Below are positions 9,884-20,863 of a DNA stretch of 64,000 nucleotides, in pieces. Both the position numbers and the translations under genes were made by a program. The notes beneath the pieces were generated by a model that saw only the letters and a program-made list of their open reading frames with translations, had not been told where the DNA came from and made no database searches. The DNA lies in NCBI GenBank assembly GCA_029204225.1, contig CM055111.1, positions 3,457,246 through 3,521,245 of the forward strand, written 5' to 3'. The stretch's first letter is position 1; the number at the start of each line of letters is the position of its first letter. Origin of the DNA: Diphasiastrum complanatum (taxonomy: Eukaryota > Streptophyta > Lycopodiopsida > Lycopodiales > Lycopodiaceae).

Positions 9884-10566
9884 ATGTTGGCTCCTACATT
9901 AATCCACAAAGGGATCATGGTTAGATATGCATCCAACAAGAAAGCTTACAGAATCTATATTCCCTCTACCTCAAGTACAATTGAGAGTAGAGATGTTATA
10001 TTCCATGAAGATGAAAAATACATTCTTGAGGAGGCGGAGTTCAAAGATTCTCACAAAGATACTCCAATCATCACCCTTGAAGACTATCAAGGAGAGGTGG
10101 GGCCGAGAATTGAGGAGGAGTCACCTCAAATCTTCTCACCAAGGATATCTCAAAGAGAAAGATCCGAGCCTAGAAGGCTTACCTATGAAGATAGAGGCAA
10201 GCAAGTGGAAATCAGCTCCACTAATTGTGCTTATTTTATTTCTCATGAGGAGCCAAAGGATGTATATGATGCACTCAACTTCAAGGAATGGTACCTTGCC
10301 ATTATATGTCAGGTTTTTTGATAAAGGTATTGTCATTCTTCTTATTTATGTTGATGATATCATTCTGACAGGAAGTAGTATCAAGTTAGTTGAGGAAACC
10401 AAGATTGCACTTGGAAAAGAGTTCAAGATGCAAGATCTTGGAAAAAATCACTATATTCTAGGATTAGAGATTGAATTTCTTAAAGATAAAGCTTTTGTAT
10501 GTCAATCCAAGTACTATAGAGAATTCCATGATCTAGAGTGCCCGAGATGTATCTCAAGATCCTTTT
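9884..10566 (+). pseudogene. pol: Copia integrase C-terminus joined to RT palm (internal deletion)
   Basis: The first part (9884 to about 10300) reads as the copia integrase C-terminal region and linker: GIMVRYASNKKAYRIYIPST, ESRDVIFHE, FISHEEPKDVYDALNFKEWY. It then jumps, with a frame change, to the RT catalytic palm (VILLIYVDDIILTGSS, near 10330-10375) and the region after it (FKMQDLG, YILGLEIEF) before ending near 10566. The RT segment between linker and palm is missing. In an active element this region would integrate and copy element DNA; here only scraps remain. It resembles the pol of element C and may derive from an autonomous relative of A/B. Confidence 0.8.
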
Positions 10567-10575
10567 AGCACTTTT

Positions 10576-11117
10576 TCAATGTATGACCAATGGATCTTGC
10601 ATATATTGACTTAGCCTACATGCACTAAAGAATAGATCAAGCCTAGTTATGGTGATCCACATCAAGGAGCCTATAAGCTGCCTATAAAGACTGATGTCTA
10701 TAAAGGATGCTTCATCACTTTCATTGAGCACTTTTACATCTTGCTTCATTGGTGTTTCTACATGCTTGCAATCTTGCATTTTAAATCTATTGAGAAAACT
10801 TTGAGCATACTCAAGGTGACTAATGAGGATGAAATATGAACCTCTAAGTACTTCTATGCCCAATATAAAGTGAAGTTGACCAAGATCTACCATCTTAAAT
10901 TCTAGAGATAGACTTTTCTTGGTTTTCTCAAAATGCCATCAATGTTATCACCACTAAGTATGATGTCATCTACATAGATCAATAATAGTACAATGCCATA
11001 TACATCAAACATTATGTACAAGCTTCTATCACATTCACTTTGAGTGAATTCAATACAAACTAAGAAATCATTGAGTCTTGAATTCCAAGACCTTGGTGCT
11101 TGCTTCAAACCATACAA
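10576..11117 (-). pseudogene. pol: Copia RT/RNase H fragment, minus strand
   Basis: Reading down from 11117, the first piece is RT ([18 protein letters not shown], then LLLIYVDDIILSGDN). After a frameshift near 10900 the frame continues as the end of RT and the connection to RNase H (LGQLHFILGIEVLRG, RFKMQDCKHVETPM, YRQLIGSLMW). The Tyr-Val-Asp-Asp catalytic box is intact. It abuts fragments of opposite orientation on both sides (9884-10566 and 11150-11430). Confidence 0.8.
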
Positions 11118-11149
11118 GCTCCTTTGAAGATGACGTACTTTACCTTCCT

Positions 11150-11430
11150 TCCACTAAGTATGATGACATTCCAAAGGGAATCATTCTCAACTCTACTCTC
11201 TATTAATGGTGCTAAAAAGTCAATTTTTACAACAAGTGATCAAGAGTGTAGGATTGTTGGTGTTGGAACCATACCCTTATGTCTAGAATCTTCTAAAAGG
11301 TTTAATCTAGACATTGTGCTTTATGTTCCGTCTATCACCAAAAACTTGCTTGGTGCTAGTCAATTGATGTGGATAATGGTTATGATGTCCACTTCAAGCA
11401 TGGTTTTTGCTCTATAATTTGCACTTGGTG
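11150..11430 (+). pseudogene. Copia protease/pre-integrase fragment related to element A
   Basis: The frame reads NGAKKSIFTTSDQECRIVGV, GTIPLCLESS and VLYVPSITKNLLGASQL, then shifts to HFKHGFC. This parallels the segment of element A between protease and integrase (AKKFVFTANDEECRIDGV, VLYVPSITKNMLSV, HFKHGVC). It has no flanking gag or pol in the same orientation and is an isolated piece. Confidence 0.75.
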
Positions 11431-11574
11431 TCACCTCCTTTGTTATCTTCAAAAGAGTTTGGTCTTGGATGGTTGTTGTTGTCGATTTACTAAGAAAGTT
11501 TTAGCTTTTGATAAAAGTTGTGGCTACCTTTACAAATTAAGCCATTGCTATTCTACCAACAGTCAAGCTCGCAT

Positions 11575-11925
11575 TGAATCTGGCTGCTCCGCCTTCGTCT
11601 TCTTGTCCTTGAAGTTCTTCTTCTTGGACTGCTACTTATTAGAGTACAATGCCATTGATTTGGTACTTGTTGTAGATAAGCTCCTTCTCCTAACTTCTTC
11701 TTGCTATAGACTTGCTGTCAACTTCTGGAGTGATAGCGCAGGAGTATTGCTCAAGAGCAATATTAGGTTGTCATAAGAGGATGGAAGACGAGAAGAGCCA
11801 TTGTTGAGTCTTCATCAGAAATAGGAGAACCTATTGCATCTAGTTGATTCAGCAACTGTTTGAACTCATTCAAATGATCATTGACTAAGGTGCCTTTGCT
11901 CATTTTGAGTGTAAGGACCTTCTTT
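11575..11925 (-). pseudogene. gag: Copia Gag fragment, minus strand
   Basis: The minus strand reads RKKVLTLKMSKGTLVNDHLN followed by EFKQLLNQLDAIGSPISDED, a typical UBN2-type copia Gag stretch. It then passes a frameshift to a region like YDNLILLLSNTPALSL and a basic segment (KKKNFKDKKTKAE). It lies downstream, in reading direction, of an RNase H fragment (11927-12607), the reverse of the normal gag-to-pol order, so a rearrangement joined them near 11926. Confidence 0.65.
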
Positions 11926-11926
11926 C

Positions 11927-12607
11927 TTAGGAAGAGATCAGATCCCTTATTAAGTGATACTTGATTGCGATGTGTTTTGTTCTTGAGTGAAATACAAGAT
12001 CTTCTTCCCGATCAGATCCCTTATCAAGTGATACTTGATTGCGATGTGTTTTGTTCTTGAGTGAAATACAAGATCCTTTGTCAGATGTATTATCCATCTT
12101 CAAAATCAAAGGCTCATTCCTTGTTTTGACTAGTTCGTCAAGAAACTATTTGAGGCAAATGATTTCATTACCCATCTTTGCTGCTACAACGTACTTTACT
12201 TTGCAGGATGACTAAGCCACAATGGTCTGCTTCTTGCTGACCCAGAGAATTGCTACTCCTGACGCGATGGTGCATCCTCCTGAGACACTTTTGCAGTCAT
12301 CTTTGAGAGATGCCTAGCTAGCATTACTGTAGGAATGCATCTAGAACCCTGCATCATGAGAATAACAAAAAAAAAAAACTTTCGTTAATTGAAGGTATTG
12401 CAAAATTCATTTCGCAATCTTCCAATGAGTTGAGCTTGGATTCGTATAGAATTGGCTTATCTTGAACACGGCATAAGCAATGTTAGGACGTGTGTTATCT
12501 ACAAGGTACATCAACGATCCAATCATCATCCTATATGCTGTAAGATGCATCAATTCTTTTTTATGACCCGAAAGTGAAGTAGAAGACTTTGTCGGGTTTT
12601 TTGCCAT
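11927..12607 (-). pseudogene. pol: Copia RNase H fragment, minus strand
   Basis: Reading from 12607: LTAYRMMIGSLMYLVDNTRP, IAYAVFKISQF and HWKIAK are the RT/RNase H connection. After stops, the middle (about 12110-12400) parallels the RNase H of the copy at 16141-16740 base by base over long stretches. The last part gives FHSRTKHIAIKYHLIRD, the conserved C-terminal RNase H motif, present twice because of a local duplication. RNase H degrades the RNA strand during reverse transcription; this copy is broken by several stops. Confidence 0.75.
11936..12078. repeat. 74-bp tandem duplication inside the RNase H relic
   Basis: Copies at 11936-12009 and 12010-12078 are nearly identical and start GATCAGATCCCTTAT. 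The unit carries the RNase H C-terminal motif, so the motif is doubled. Confidence 0.85.
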
Positions 12608-13859
12608 TTTCGTCTGTTGAAGTTTGCGAGTTAAAATGTAGATTATTGCGACAAATATTTAAAAAATGAAGACTTCTTTGAGAGAGTGATTTACATAGAG
12701 GAAAAGGAGGGCTGTTAGGATGAGTAGGTGTAAGATTAAATTCCAACACGTCGCACTCCCAATACAGGCAACAGCCTTGTTGGTCACCACATGTTTGATC
12801 GTCAGCTCCGCTCATGTCGACAAGATCTCCAAAATCTCCTTTCGATACCTTCTTTTCTATTTCCATACTCACTCTACCCATCTCCTACCCACATACAATT
12901 GGGCCCACCTGGTCTACAAAGAGCTATATTTAGCTCTTAACAAACCCAATAAATCTTTACTGGTGGCTTACGAACTGACATTATTCTAGCCAAACTTCTT
13001 GACACCCAACCTCACCCTGCAAAATCCACTGTCGCTTGCCAAGCCCTTTTTGTTGGAAATTAAGCCCAGAGTTGTCTCCTTGGTGAATGACTAATTCCTA
13101 TTTCATGATTCTTCCTGCATGCTTATTGATCATTGATCTAGGGTCAGGTGAAACCTATTTTTGGTTCAAAGTCTACTCATTTGATACCTGCAAGAATCAT
13201 AACTTAGATAGCCAAACTATTTGAAGAACGTCTACAACGGGCTTCCAACTGATCTCCAGCAAAGGGTAACCAATCATGTCATAATTTCAAGTTCAAATGT
13301 TAAGTTTAATAACTTGAAGTCATTGGAGACTTGGCCATCTTCAAGGACTTCCACAAAACTTGCATTTAGAACAAGTTTGCAGATTTACATTACTTTTTCA
13401 ACAGTCTGCAGAAATACATTAAGTGTCGCACATTCTCAAAAACTGTGACACTTGCCTTTGACTTCTTCCGTTCAATTATTTTGATGAAGTCAACTTGTTC
13501 ACAGTTCAAAAGTTTAACTATTTTCAACACCTTCGGCTTTTTTGCATTTTCCTGAAAAATGCAAAGAGAGAGAGAGAAAATTCCCGAAGGTCCTCCATTT
13601 TTAAGGGTTAATTTGTTAAAAACATGTTCGCCTTTTTTTTAAGGACACGTTCAACTTTTTAAGGTCACCTTAAACTATTTACGGGCACCTTCGGCTTTTT
13701 CGCAAAATTCCGAAGAGAGAAAAATGCCGAAGGTCATCTATTTTGAATGAGGAACATTCCCAGCCACTTCCCAAAATTTGCGAATTCTTCAAAATTCAAA
13801 TGTATCTTGGGATAACTCAATTTTAGCCCTTGTCATTGAAGATTTGTCATGGCATGATT
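12608..13859. other. Unassigned DNA with a GA run and repeated CCTTCGGC motifs
   Basis: No recognisable gene. Between 13400 and 13760 there are scattered ACCTTCGGCTTTTT / CCGAAGGTC motifs, some in inverted pairs, and a short (GA)n run near 13568. Confidence 0.5.
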
Positions 13860-14540
13860 GAATTCGGAGAATTACAAGCCTGCAAAAAATGAATAGCTCA
13901 AGTATGATGTTTTACAATTGAGGTAGCTCATGTTTGATCTAATAGATTGTGTTTGATCAAATTAGATGTCTACCACTTGAGATGGCACAATTTGATGTTT
14001 TCCACTCACAGTAGCTTGCAATTTTGGTCCTAATATTCCACATAGTTCATTGAGTGATCAAACTCGAGTGATCTTAAATTTACAACATTCAGATTACTCA
14101 AGTTTGATCCATTGTCGATAAAACTGGTCCCTACTATTTGAGATAGCCGAAAGTTGATGTTTATCATTTGACATAACTTCAATATGATGCCTACATGCAA
14201 GAAGTCTCAATTTTGTTCCTCGTCAGTCATCACTCGACATTGAGTGTTTAAATTAGAGGAATCTCGAGTGTAGGACATTCATGTACATCGGTCAAAATAG
14301 CTCACGTTTGATGCTTATGCTGTGATTTTTGTCCTTATCATTGGACATAGATCATCGAGTAACTAAACTGAACCAATCTCAATGTTAGAACATTCCAATT
14401 ACTCGAGTTTGATCTCTCATGGATAGAATTGGTCCCTATCACTTGAGATAGCTAAAACTATTATCTACCACTTAGCATGGCTAATTGAGTGATCAAATTA
14501 AAACAATATCAAGTGTAGTACATTCAGATTGATTATTCTC
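13860..14540. repeat. Degenerate repeat array
   Basis: Four or more diverged copies of a theme recur with uneven spacing of about 110-200 bases. They share the phrases TTGAGATAGC, CATTGAGTGATCAAA, ACATTCAGATTACTCAAG and TTTGGTCC. Copies can be placed near 14009-14093, 14211-14284, 14320-14406 and 14478-14533. No coding potential was seen. Confidence 0.55.
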
Positions 14541-15749
14541 TATGTGCACGATTAATCTTGTATGAATCTACTGTGTAATCCTAGTTACTAAAGTTATCCG
14601 GTGCACTTAACCTAGTCGGCGAACATAAGCATATGATCAAGTATTGTCTTGATAGATACTTGTAGAGTTAACAAATCTTTGTATGGAAGATTTATGGATT
14701 AACTTATTAATGATTTGGGTAAGGATCTAAATGTGTTGTCATACTAGTATAATTCAATTCTTCACCTAGACACTTGAGATTTCTAAATTATTGGCAATTA
14801 ACTTGAGTAGTTGATTACTCCAGGATGAAGTTAATTGGTAAAACGATCAGTATAATGTGGTTTCACCAGAAACTGATAGTTTTGAATTATATAGCTTATA
14901 AGATGCATGATTAGTAAATCATTTGGGTTCATCAGTTAAATTATGTGCATTGGATATATATTATTTTTGGGATAGAGTATTCCTTAGTTAAGGAATAGAC
15001 TCAACTCATTTGTGATTGTATCCCAGAGCGCTCAATTGGATAACGAATCATAATAAATCCAAGAATAATAACTGAATTGATTTTCAGCAGGACTTTGGGT
15101 ATCTAGATGTGATTTTGGATTGTAATCTAAAGTTTTTTGTAGTTGAAGATGATTGTCATTTTGGTATGCGTTCAGTCTTTAATTACCAGTTGTTTATAGA
15201 ACTTGAATCTTGCACTTCAGTTAAAGAATCATGTTTTGAAAGTATTTCTAAATCCAGTACTTTCTTAATGGAAAGATTTTGGAATGACTCTTACTTTTCC
15301 TAAGTTATGTTGGACATATACTCCGGTATCTTGTAAATGATTAAGTATGATTTTGGATTGTAGGAAATTATGATTGACGAATCATATGAATCTAAATATT
15401 TATGGTTGACAAATCATAAATAGGTACTTAATTATTGTTAGAGGATTATAAGAAAAATTGATGACTCTTAAGTGTGATGACTAATTCTTGATCTGTTATT
15501 TGGGTAAGAATTCAGATCAGTGCTTTAAATCTCTCTACTCCAGTATTTTGAATCTCTCTACTCCAGTATTTTATTTGAGAACCTATGGATCTCACGGACA
15601 TTCTCACAAGATAAGTATTTTATTTGTGGAGAATTTAATTTATCTAGTGGATGTTATTTTGCTACAGTTTATGGTCTGCAAATGCTTGAGTACAGTTCCT
15701 CATTTGATTGGATCTCCAATTATCATAGGAGACAAACAAGTCTATTTCT
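14541..15749. other. AT-rich unassigned DNA
   Basis: No recognisable gene. A short direct repeat around TCTCTCTACTCCAGTATTTT occurs twice near 15529-15572. Confidence 0.5.
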
Positions 15750-15863
15750 CTTTGTGCTAGTCCCTAGTAACTATCCTCAGACAAGGAGAACTCTGTGTAC
15801 AATTTACAATGTTAGCTATGTTCTCCTTGTCTGAGGATAGTTACTAGGGACTAGCACACAAAG
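15750..15863. repeat. Near-perfect inverted repeat (hairpin), 42-44 bp arms
   Basis: The left arm 15750-15791 and right arm 15820-15863 are reverse complements except for a two-base indel, separated by a 28-base loop. The arms begin CTTTGTG(TG)CTAGTCCCTAG. There is no clear flanking target duplication. It could be a foldback/MITE-type element or a small-RNA-producing hairpin. Confidence 0.85.
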
Positions 15864-16140
15864 ATCATTTTCTGGAGATGGGAGTTTCTCTCAACAGATA
15901 AGCTCTGAAAATTAAGCATTTTCAAGCAGACGACTGAGAAATAGTTGTTGCAACTTTTGGTTTAGTTTGATCACATCTGTTGAAATGAGAGTATGTTTTA
16001 CTTCATTGATGGATATAAATTGTTTTGTATGAACAATACAAAACCATGCTTCCATTGAGTAAATATTTTCTTCAGAGCAAAAGTGTAACAGACTAGCATA
16101 TTTCTGTGCAGAAAGTTGTTCCAATGACATGTTTACTACA
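15864..16140. other. Unassigned DNA next to the copia RNase H relic
   Basis: A 72-codon minus-strand open frame (15912-16130) has no family resemblance. It may be the degraded 3' part of the copia element on its right. Confidence 0.4.
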
Positions 16141-17104
16141 CTATCTCAAATTTCCAGTAAAACATGCTAAATCAATTGATTGTGTTTTAATTTTGACCTT
16201 TTGTTCATAGTGACAGTAATTTGTAGACACAGGATCCTTTGTCAAATGTATAGTAGAAGTATTGTCCATGTACAACGTTAGTGGTTCATTGGTGCTCTCT
16301 CTTAGTCCATCTAGGAACTGTTTGAGCCATGTCAACTCATTAGCCATCTTGGTTGCAGCAACATACTCTGCCTCACAAGAAGGTTGGGTGGTTATTGTTT
16401 GTTTCATGTTGATCCAAATGACAGCTGCATCTACTACGATGGTCTGCTGCGATGGTGTAGCCTCCAAAGATGCTCTTGGAGTCGTCTTTGATTGATGCCT
16501 AGCTTGCATCACTATAGGACTTCAGCTGAGATCCCGCATCATGGCAATAGCAAAGCCCATACTCCTTTGTATGATGTAGGTATTGCAGGATCCTCTTGGC
16601 AATTTTCCAATGTATGGGTCATGGATTTATGTTGAACTGGCTCAATCTGAACACTGCGTAAGCAATGTATGGCCGCATATTGTCTGCCAAGGACATCAAG
16701 GAACCAATAAGCCTTCGTTAAAGCTTATGTTGCATTGCTTATCATTCTGCATCATCTCTAGGACAGTCTTCATTTGTTAGTATTGTGCTAGAAATCATCG
16801 GAGTATTTACTCCCTTGCAATAAGCCATCTGAAAATCATAAAGGATGTATCTTGATTGGTGTAGATACAGTCTTCCACCCTCAAGATCTCTATCAATCTG
16901 CAAGCCCATGTAGCATTTTGCTTCTCTTGGGTATGATATTTCAAAGTGCCTTGAAATATCCTTTTTCACCTGTGCAATCAATGTGTCGCTCTTTGACAGA
17001 ATTAGTGTGTCGTCATCATAGACACCAATAATGATTACTTCACTATATACGATCTTTACACTGTAGACCCACTTGCACTTGACAGTTTTCCTATCTGCTG
17101 ACAC
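16141..17104 (-). pseudogene. pol: Copia RT-RNase H of element G, with a large RT deletion
   Basis: Reading from 17104, TVKCKWVYSVKIVYSEVII joins the RT N-terminal motif KCKWVY directly to the sequence before the palm (IIIGVYDDDTLIL). About 110 residues between them are absent, judged against other copia RTs; the box reads YDDD. RT thumb and connection follow (CYMGLQIDRDLEGGRLYLHQ), then RNase H blocks across stops (SLADNMRPYIAYAVF, HWKIAKRILQYL). The C-terminal block is CEAEYVAATKMANELTWLKQ. The copy at 63840-64000 has the same RT deletion. This element cannot supply its own reverse transcriptase. Confidence 0.8.
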
Positions 17105-17188
17105 TCGTTTAAGAGTCTAGACTTTGTTATTCTTCATGGAGTCCATCTCGTGTTCCATGGCCTTTATCCATTTGTCTTTTTCTGGACA

Positions 17189-17893
17189 TTAAATAGCTTC
17201 TTGATAGGTTTGTGGTTCACCTCCAAATCCACAAAACTCTTCTGATACAAAAGCTGAGCTGTCTGGTATGTACTTGACAGGTTGTCTTCTTTCTCTACTA
17301 GATCTCCTTGGAGATGGTGCAGGATCAGTGACTACTTTGTCTTTTTTCTTCATATTGACAATAGAACCATTGTGCGTTGTAGGTGTTCTAGGTACAGGCT
17401 GTAGGTCTTGCTGCTCATTGTTTGAACTGTCACTCAGTTCATTCATAGTTTGAACATCTTGATCTAGATGTTCAAGATCTGTTCCCTCTTTCGGTGTGGG
17501 CAGGTCATAATACTACTTGTTGAGAATCTGGAAGCTGATTGGATCTTCGTCAGCCATCGTTCTTTCTTCGTCAAACTTGACATCTTTGACAGTCTTTACT
17601 TCGTTGCTCTCCGACATGTAGATCTTGTATGTAGATCTTGTATAGTAATATGAATGTACATCATAGCCTACTAGGAATCCTTGCTCCACCTTCTCATCCA
17701 GCTTCTTTCTCTTCATGTTTGGAATGTGTGGGGGTGTCATCAAAAGTGATCCACCACTTACGTGAGTGGTAGAAAATACTTTCACTAATACATTCCCATT
17801 ATTATTTTCACTAATATTTTCATATCCATCGCCAACTTTGGCTAGTCTATCTCTAAAAATACCCACCTCCCTTTTTTGATATACTTGGTGCAA
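17189..17893 (-). pseudogene. pol: Copia integrase C-terminus and linker of element G
   Basis: From 17893 the frame gives a diverged stretch and then MKRKKLDEKVEQGFLVGYDV, the integrase C-terminal motif. After a stop near 17513, a second open piece (17446-17189) is the acidic/basic linker to RT (PRTPTTHNGS, PRRSSRERRQPVKYIPDSS, GEPQTYQEAI). Both are matched closely by the plus-strand copy at 63270-63788. The integrase catalytic core is not present in this copy. Confidence 0.8.
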
Positions 17894-18617
17894 GGTTAGA
17901 TCATAGAAGAAAGTTGGAACATAAGTCCTCCTCGAGGGATTTATGGGTTCTCAAACCCCCACCCCCACCCCCAAGCAAAACAAGAACATTATGGTATACC
18001 ACAAAGTCATTGCCTTGAATAAAAAGTGTGATTGTCTAATATTGGATGCAATCAAGTCCTAGTTGTCTTGGAACTATGAAAATGATTAGCCATTCCTTTC
18101 CTTATCTCAAGAGTTGAACTCTGATTCAATGTGTGTGCATGAGTAGAGATATGACAATGATAGAAAAAACATATAAAATGACTTTGTGAATGCAAATAAG
18201 TAATCTTTATTGATTTATTGTTGTTGGTGATGATGTAACATATAGAATCATTTTGTGAATGCAAATAAGTAATCTTTATTGATTTATTGTTGTTGGTGAT
18301 GATGTTGCTACATTGTGCAAGTTGAGAGTAGTGTTGGGCAAGTATTGAGATTTGAATACCAATCGGATCTTGATATTAGACTTTATAAAAAAATTGATAC
18401 CATCTAAGTTATGAATATAAGCATTCCTACAAATTGGTGGCTAATATCAACCAATATGAGTATTGCAAGGGTGATACCAAACCGAAGCATAAGTAAATAA
18501 GTATAATCTAAAATCACATTGTCTTTCAAGGGCAGTATGCACTCAATGAAAAGCATGACCTTTTTAAATGCAATATGCAAATGATTTTAAAGGCCAATAC
18601 TTTGTTGGTGCCCATCA
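17894..18617. other. Unassigned DNA with a 55-bp direct repeat
   Basis: No gene recognised. A 55-bp sequence starting TTTGTGAATGCAAATAAG occurs at 18183-18237 and again at 18252-18306, a 69-bp period. The last five bases (CATCA, 18613-18617) are the likely left target duplication of element C. Confidence 0.6.
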
Positions 18618-19353
18618 TGTTGATTTCACATGTGTGGATTGTCCACAACATATACTTGTGATCTCCTAAGGTGTGTAGATGCACCAAGATTAAAACTACA
18701 TTGAGATTCAAGATCAATCTTAGATCCTATGGCAAAAACACACTACTACATGAATTCAATCACTTCCAACTCTCACTCACACATGTGGGAAGTATTCAAA
18801 AACTATTCTAAGTAAAAACAAGCTGCTCTCCTCGGGTAGAGAGAGAAAAACCATCATGAGCTCTCGGGTAGAGAGAGAAAGCTAGAATTCCAATAACACT
18901 CAAAATCCATATAATCACCAAATCAATTGGATCCGAAATGAGGAGTAAAATGATACTAGTAGATCCACGAGCTACCACTATGCTTAACTATGATTGGACC
19001 ACAATTTGTCACCTCTTAATCCTATTGGACCATTGATCCATGCACCTCTTAATTCTATTGGACTATATTCAAGCACACCTCAAATTCCTATTGGACCACA
19101 CATGGTTCCACCTGTAAATCCTATTGGACCTCTTAGAATTCATCAAACAAAGGCATTACACTTGTCTACACTCTAATTGGCACGAGTTTAGCCTCTTACT
19201 CTATTTTGGCTCAATAGTGGCATTACAAGTGGAAATGCATAATTTGCCATCTATGCCAAATTTGTTCCTATCAACATCCTACACCTAGATGCTTGATGTA
19301 AAAAACATAAGACCCCTATATCTAACATAGATAATCTTTTTCAATTCTTCACA
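18618..19353 (-). repeat. 3' LTR of element C
   Basis: 736-bp LTR, TGTGAAGAATTG...AAATCAACA on the minus strand. Both CACGTG sites of the other LTR read CACATG here, as expected from deamination of methylated CpG. Confidence 0.92.
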
Positions 19354-19363
19354 CTCCTCCTAA
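19354..19363 (-). promoter_or_regulatory. Polypurine tract of element C
   Basis: TTAGGAGGAG on the minus strand directly precedes the 3' LTR. Confidence 0.8.
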
Positions 19364-19371
19364 AAAATTAT

Positions 19372-20142
19372 CTATGAAGATTTGAGCATTGATTTTGATA
19401 TAACTCCAAGAATAGATCTATGCTTGATGAAAGCACTTTTGCTCAAAAGCTTGGTGAGTAGATCGGCAATACAAGAGGACGAGTTGACATGCTCCAAATA
19501 GATTTCTCCTCAAATAAGCTTTTCTCTCACAAAATGGTGTGCCACTTCTATGTGCTTGCTTCTTGCATGAAATATGGGATTGTTGGCAAGAGCTTGGGCC
19601 GAGATGTTATCACACTTGATCATTGGTAGATCATCTTCCTTGATGCACTTTAGCTCCATTAGTAACCTCTTGATCCAAAGCACCTCTTTGGTAGTTGTAG
19701 TGAGTGCTTTGTACTCGGCCTCACCTGAAGAGAGAGATACAGTATCTTGTTTTTTGGAAAGCCAAGATATCAGATTGCCTCCAAGAAAGATAGTGTATGC
19801 ACTAATAGACTTTTGATCCCTCTTGTCACTTGCAAAGTCCAAATCCGAGTAGCCAACAATGGATAGATCTTCACTTTTATAGAGTAGACCATAATCACAA
19901 GATGAAGATACATATCTTAGAATCCTCTTGGCCATCTTCCAATGATGGATCTTAGGATCTTGCATAAATTGACTCAATTTGTGCACACAAAAACTTAGAT
20001 CGGGCCTAGTAATTGTAAGCCAAATCAAGGAGCCTACAAGACTCCTAAAAAGTGTGATGTCCTCAAAGGATATTTCATCACCTTTATTAGGATCTTTTAC
20101 AATTTGCTCCATTGGAGTATCTATGCTCTTAAATTTTTCCAT
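19372..20142 (-). pseudogene. pol: RNase H domain of element C
   Basis: Reads MEKFKSIDTPMEQIVKDP, ITRPDLSFCVHKLSQF, HWKMAKRILRYVSSSCDYGL, YSDLDFASDKRDQKS, VSLSSGEAEYKALTTTTKEV and FHARSKHIEVAHHFVREK. These are the conserved copia RNase H blocks, including the Asp and Glu positions that coordinate metal. A stop interrupts after REKLI (19510). The same frame then continues through LTKLLSKSAFIKHRS to a TAG at 19374-19372, just before the polypurine tract. It is separated from RT by a frameshift near 20140. Confidence 0.85.
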
Positions 20143-20863
20143 ATGGAATTTTTTTCAAAATAGAGTGAGCATATCTAGATTGGCATATAAAGACATGATT
20201 TTCATAAAAATCAATTTCTAGGCCTAGGATGTAGTGTATCTCTCCTAGATCTTGCATTTTAAACTCACATCCAAGTGCTAGCTTAGTTTCATCAACTAGC
20301 TTGATACAACATCCACAAAGAATAATGTCATCAACATAAATTAAAAGAATGACAATATTGCTATCAACAAACTTTAGATACATGGAAGGATCATAGTCAC
20401 TAAGAGTAAATCCTAGTGAGATAAGAAAATAATTAAGTCTTGAATACCATGATCTTGGTGCTTGCTTGAGTCCATAAAGACTTTTGAAGAGCAAGCATAC
20501 TTTAAGAGAAATAAGAATTTTTATTTTCACCATCTTTGCAACGGGTGCAAAGGTCTCCTCATAATCAAGACCATGGATTTGAGCAAATCCTTTGGCACAA
20601 AATCTTGCTTTGTGCTTGTTGATGGTGCCATCATGATTGAACTTGATCCGAAATACCCACTTGCAACCAATCACATGCTTGTTGGATGGATGATCCACAA
20701 GCTCCCAAGTATTGTTGGTGATCAATGCATCATACTCTTGCTTCATGGCATCATACCACTCCTTGGTATTGAGTGCCTCTTGTACATTCTTTGGCTCTTC
20801 ATGAGAGACATAAAAAAACATAATTAGTGGAATCAAGATCCACTTGTTTGCCTTTGTCAACAT
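20129..20863 (-). pseudogene. pol: Reverse transcriptase of element C lacking the first catalytic block
   Basis: Begins in the linker (VSHEEPKNVQEALNTKEWYD) and has the RT fingers (HVIGCKWVFRIKFNHDGTIN, HKARFCAKGFAQIHGLDYEE, TFAPVAKMVKIKILISL). It then jumps straight to [20 protein letters not shown]. The intervening segment, which in element D contains FDVSNEFLNG with the first catalytic Asp, is missing (about 45 codons, in frame). The second box VILLIYVDDIILCG is intact. The enzyme would be inactive. Confidence 0.87.

Noticed and set aside
13221-13448. Short plus-strand ORF
   Set aside because: No family resemblance, and AT-rich repeat-like surroundings.
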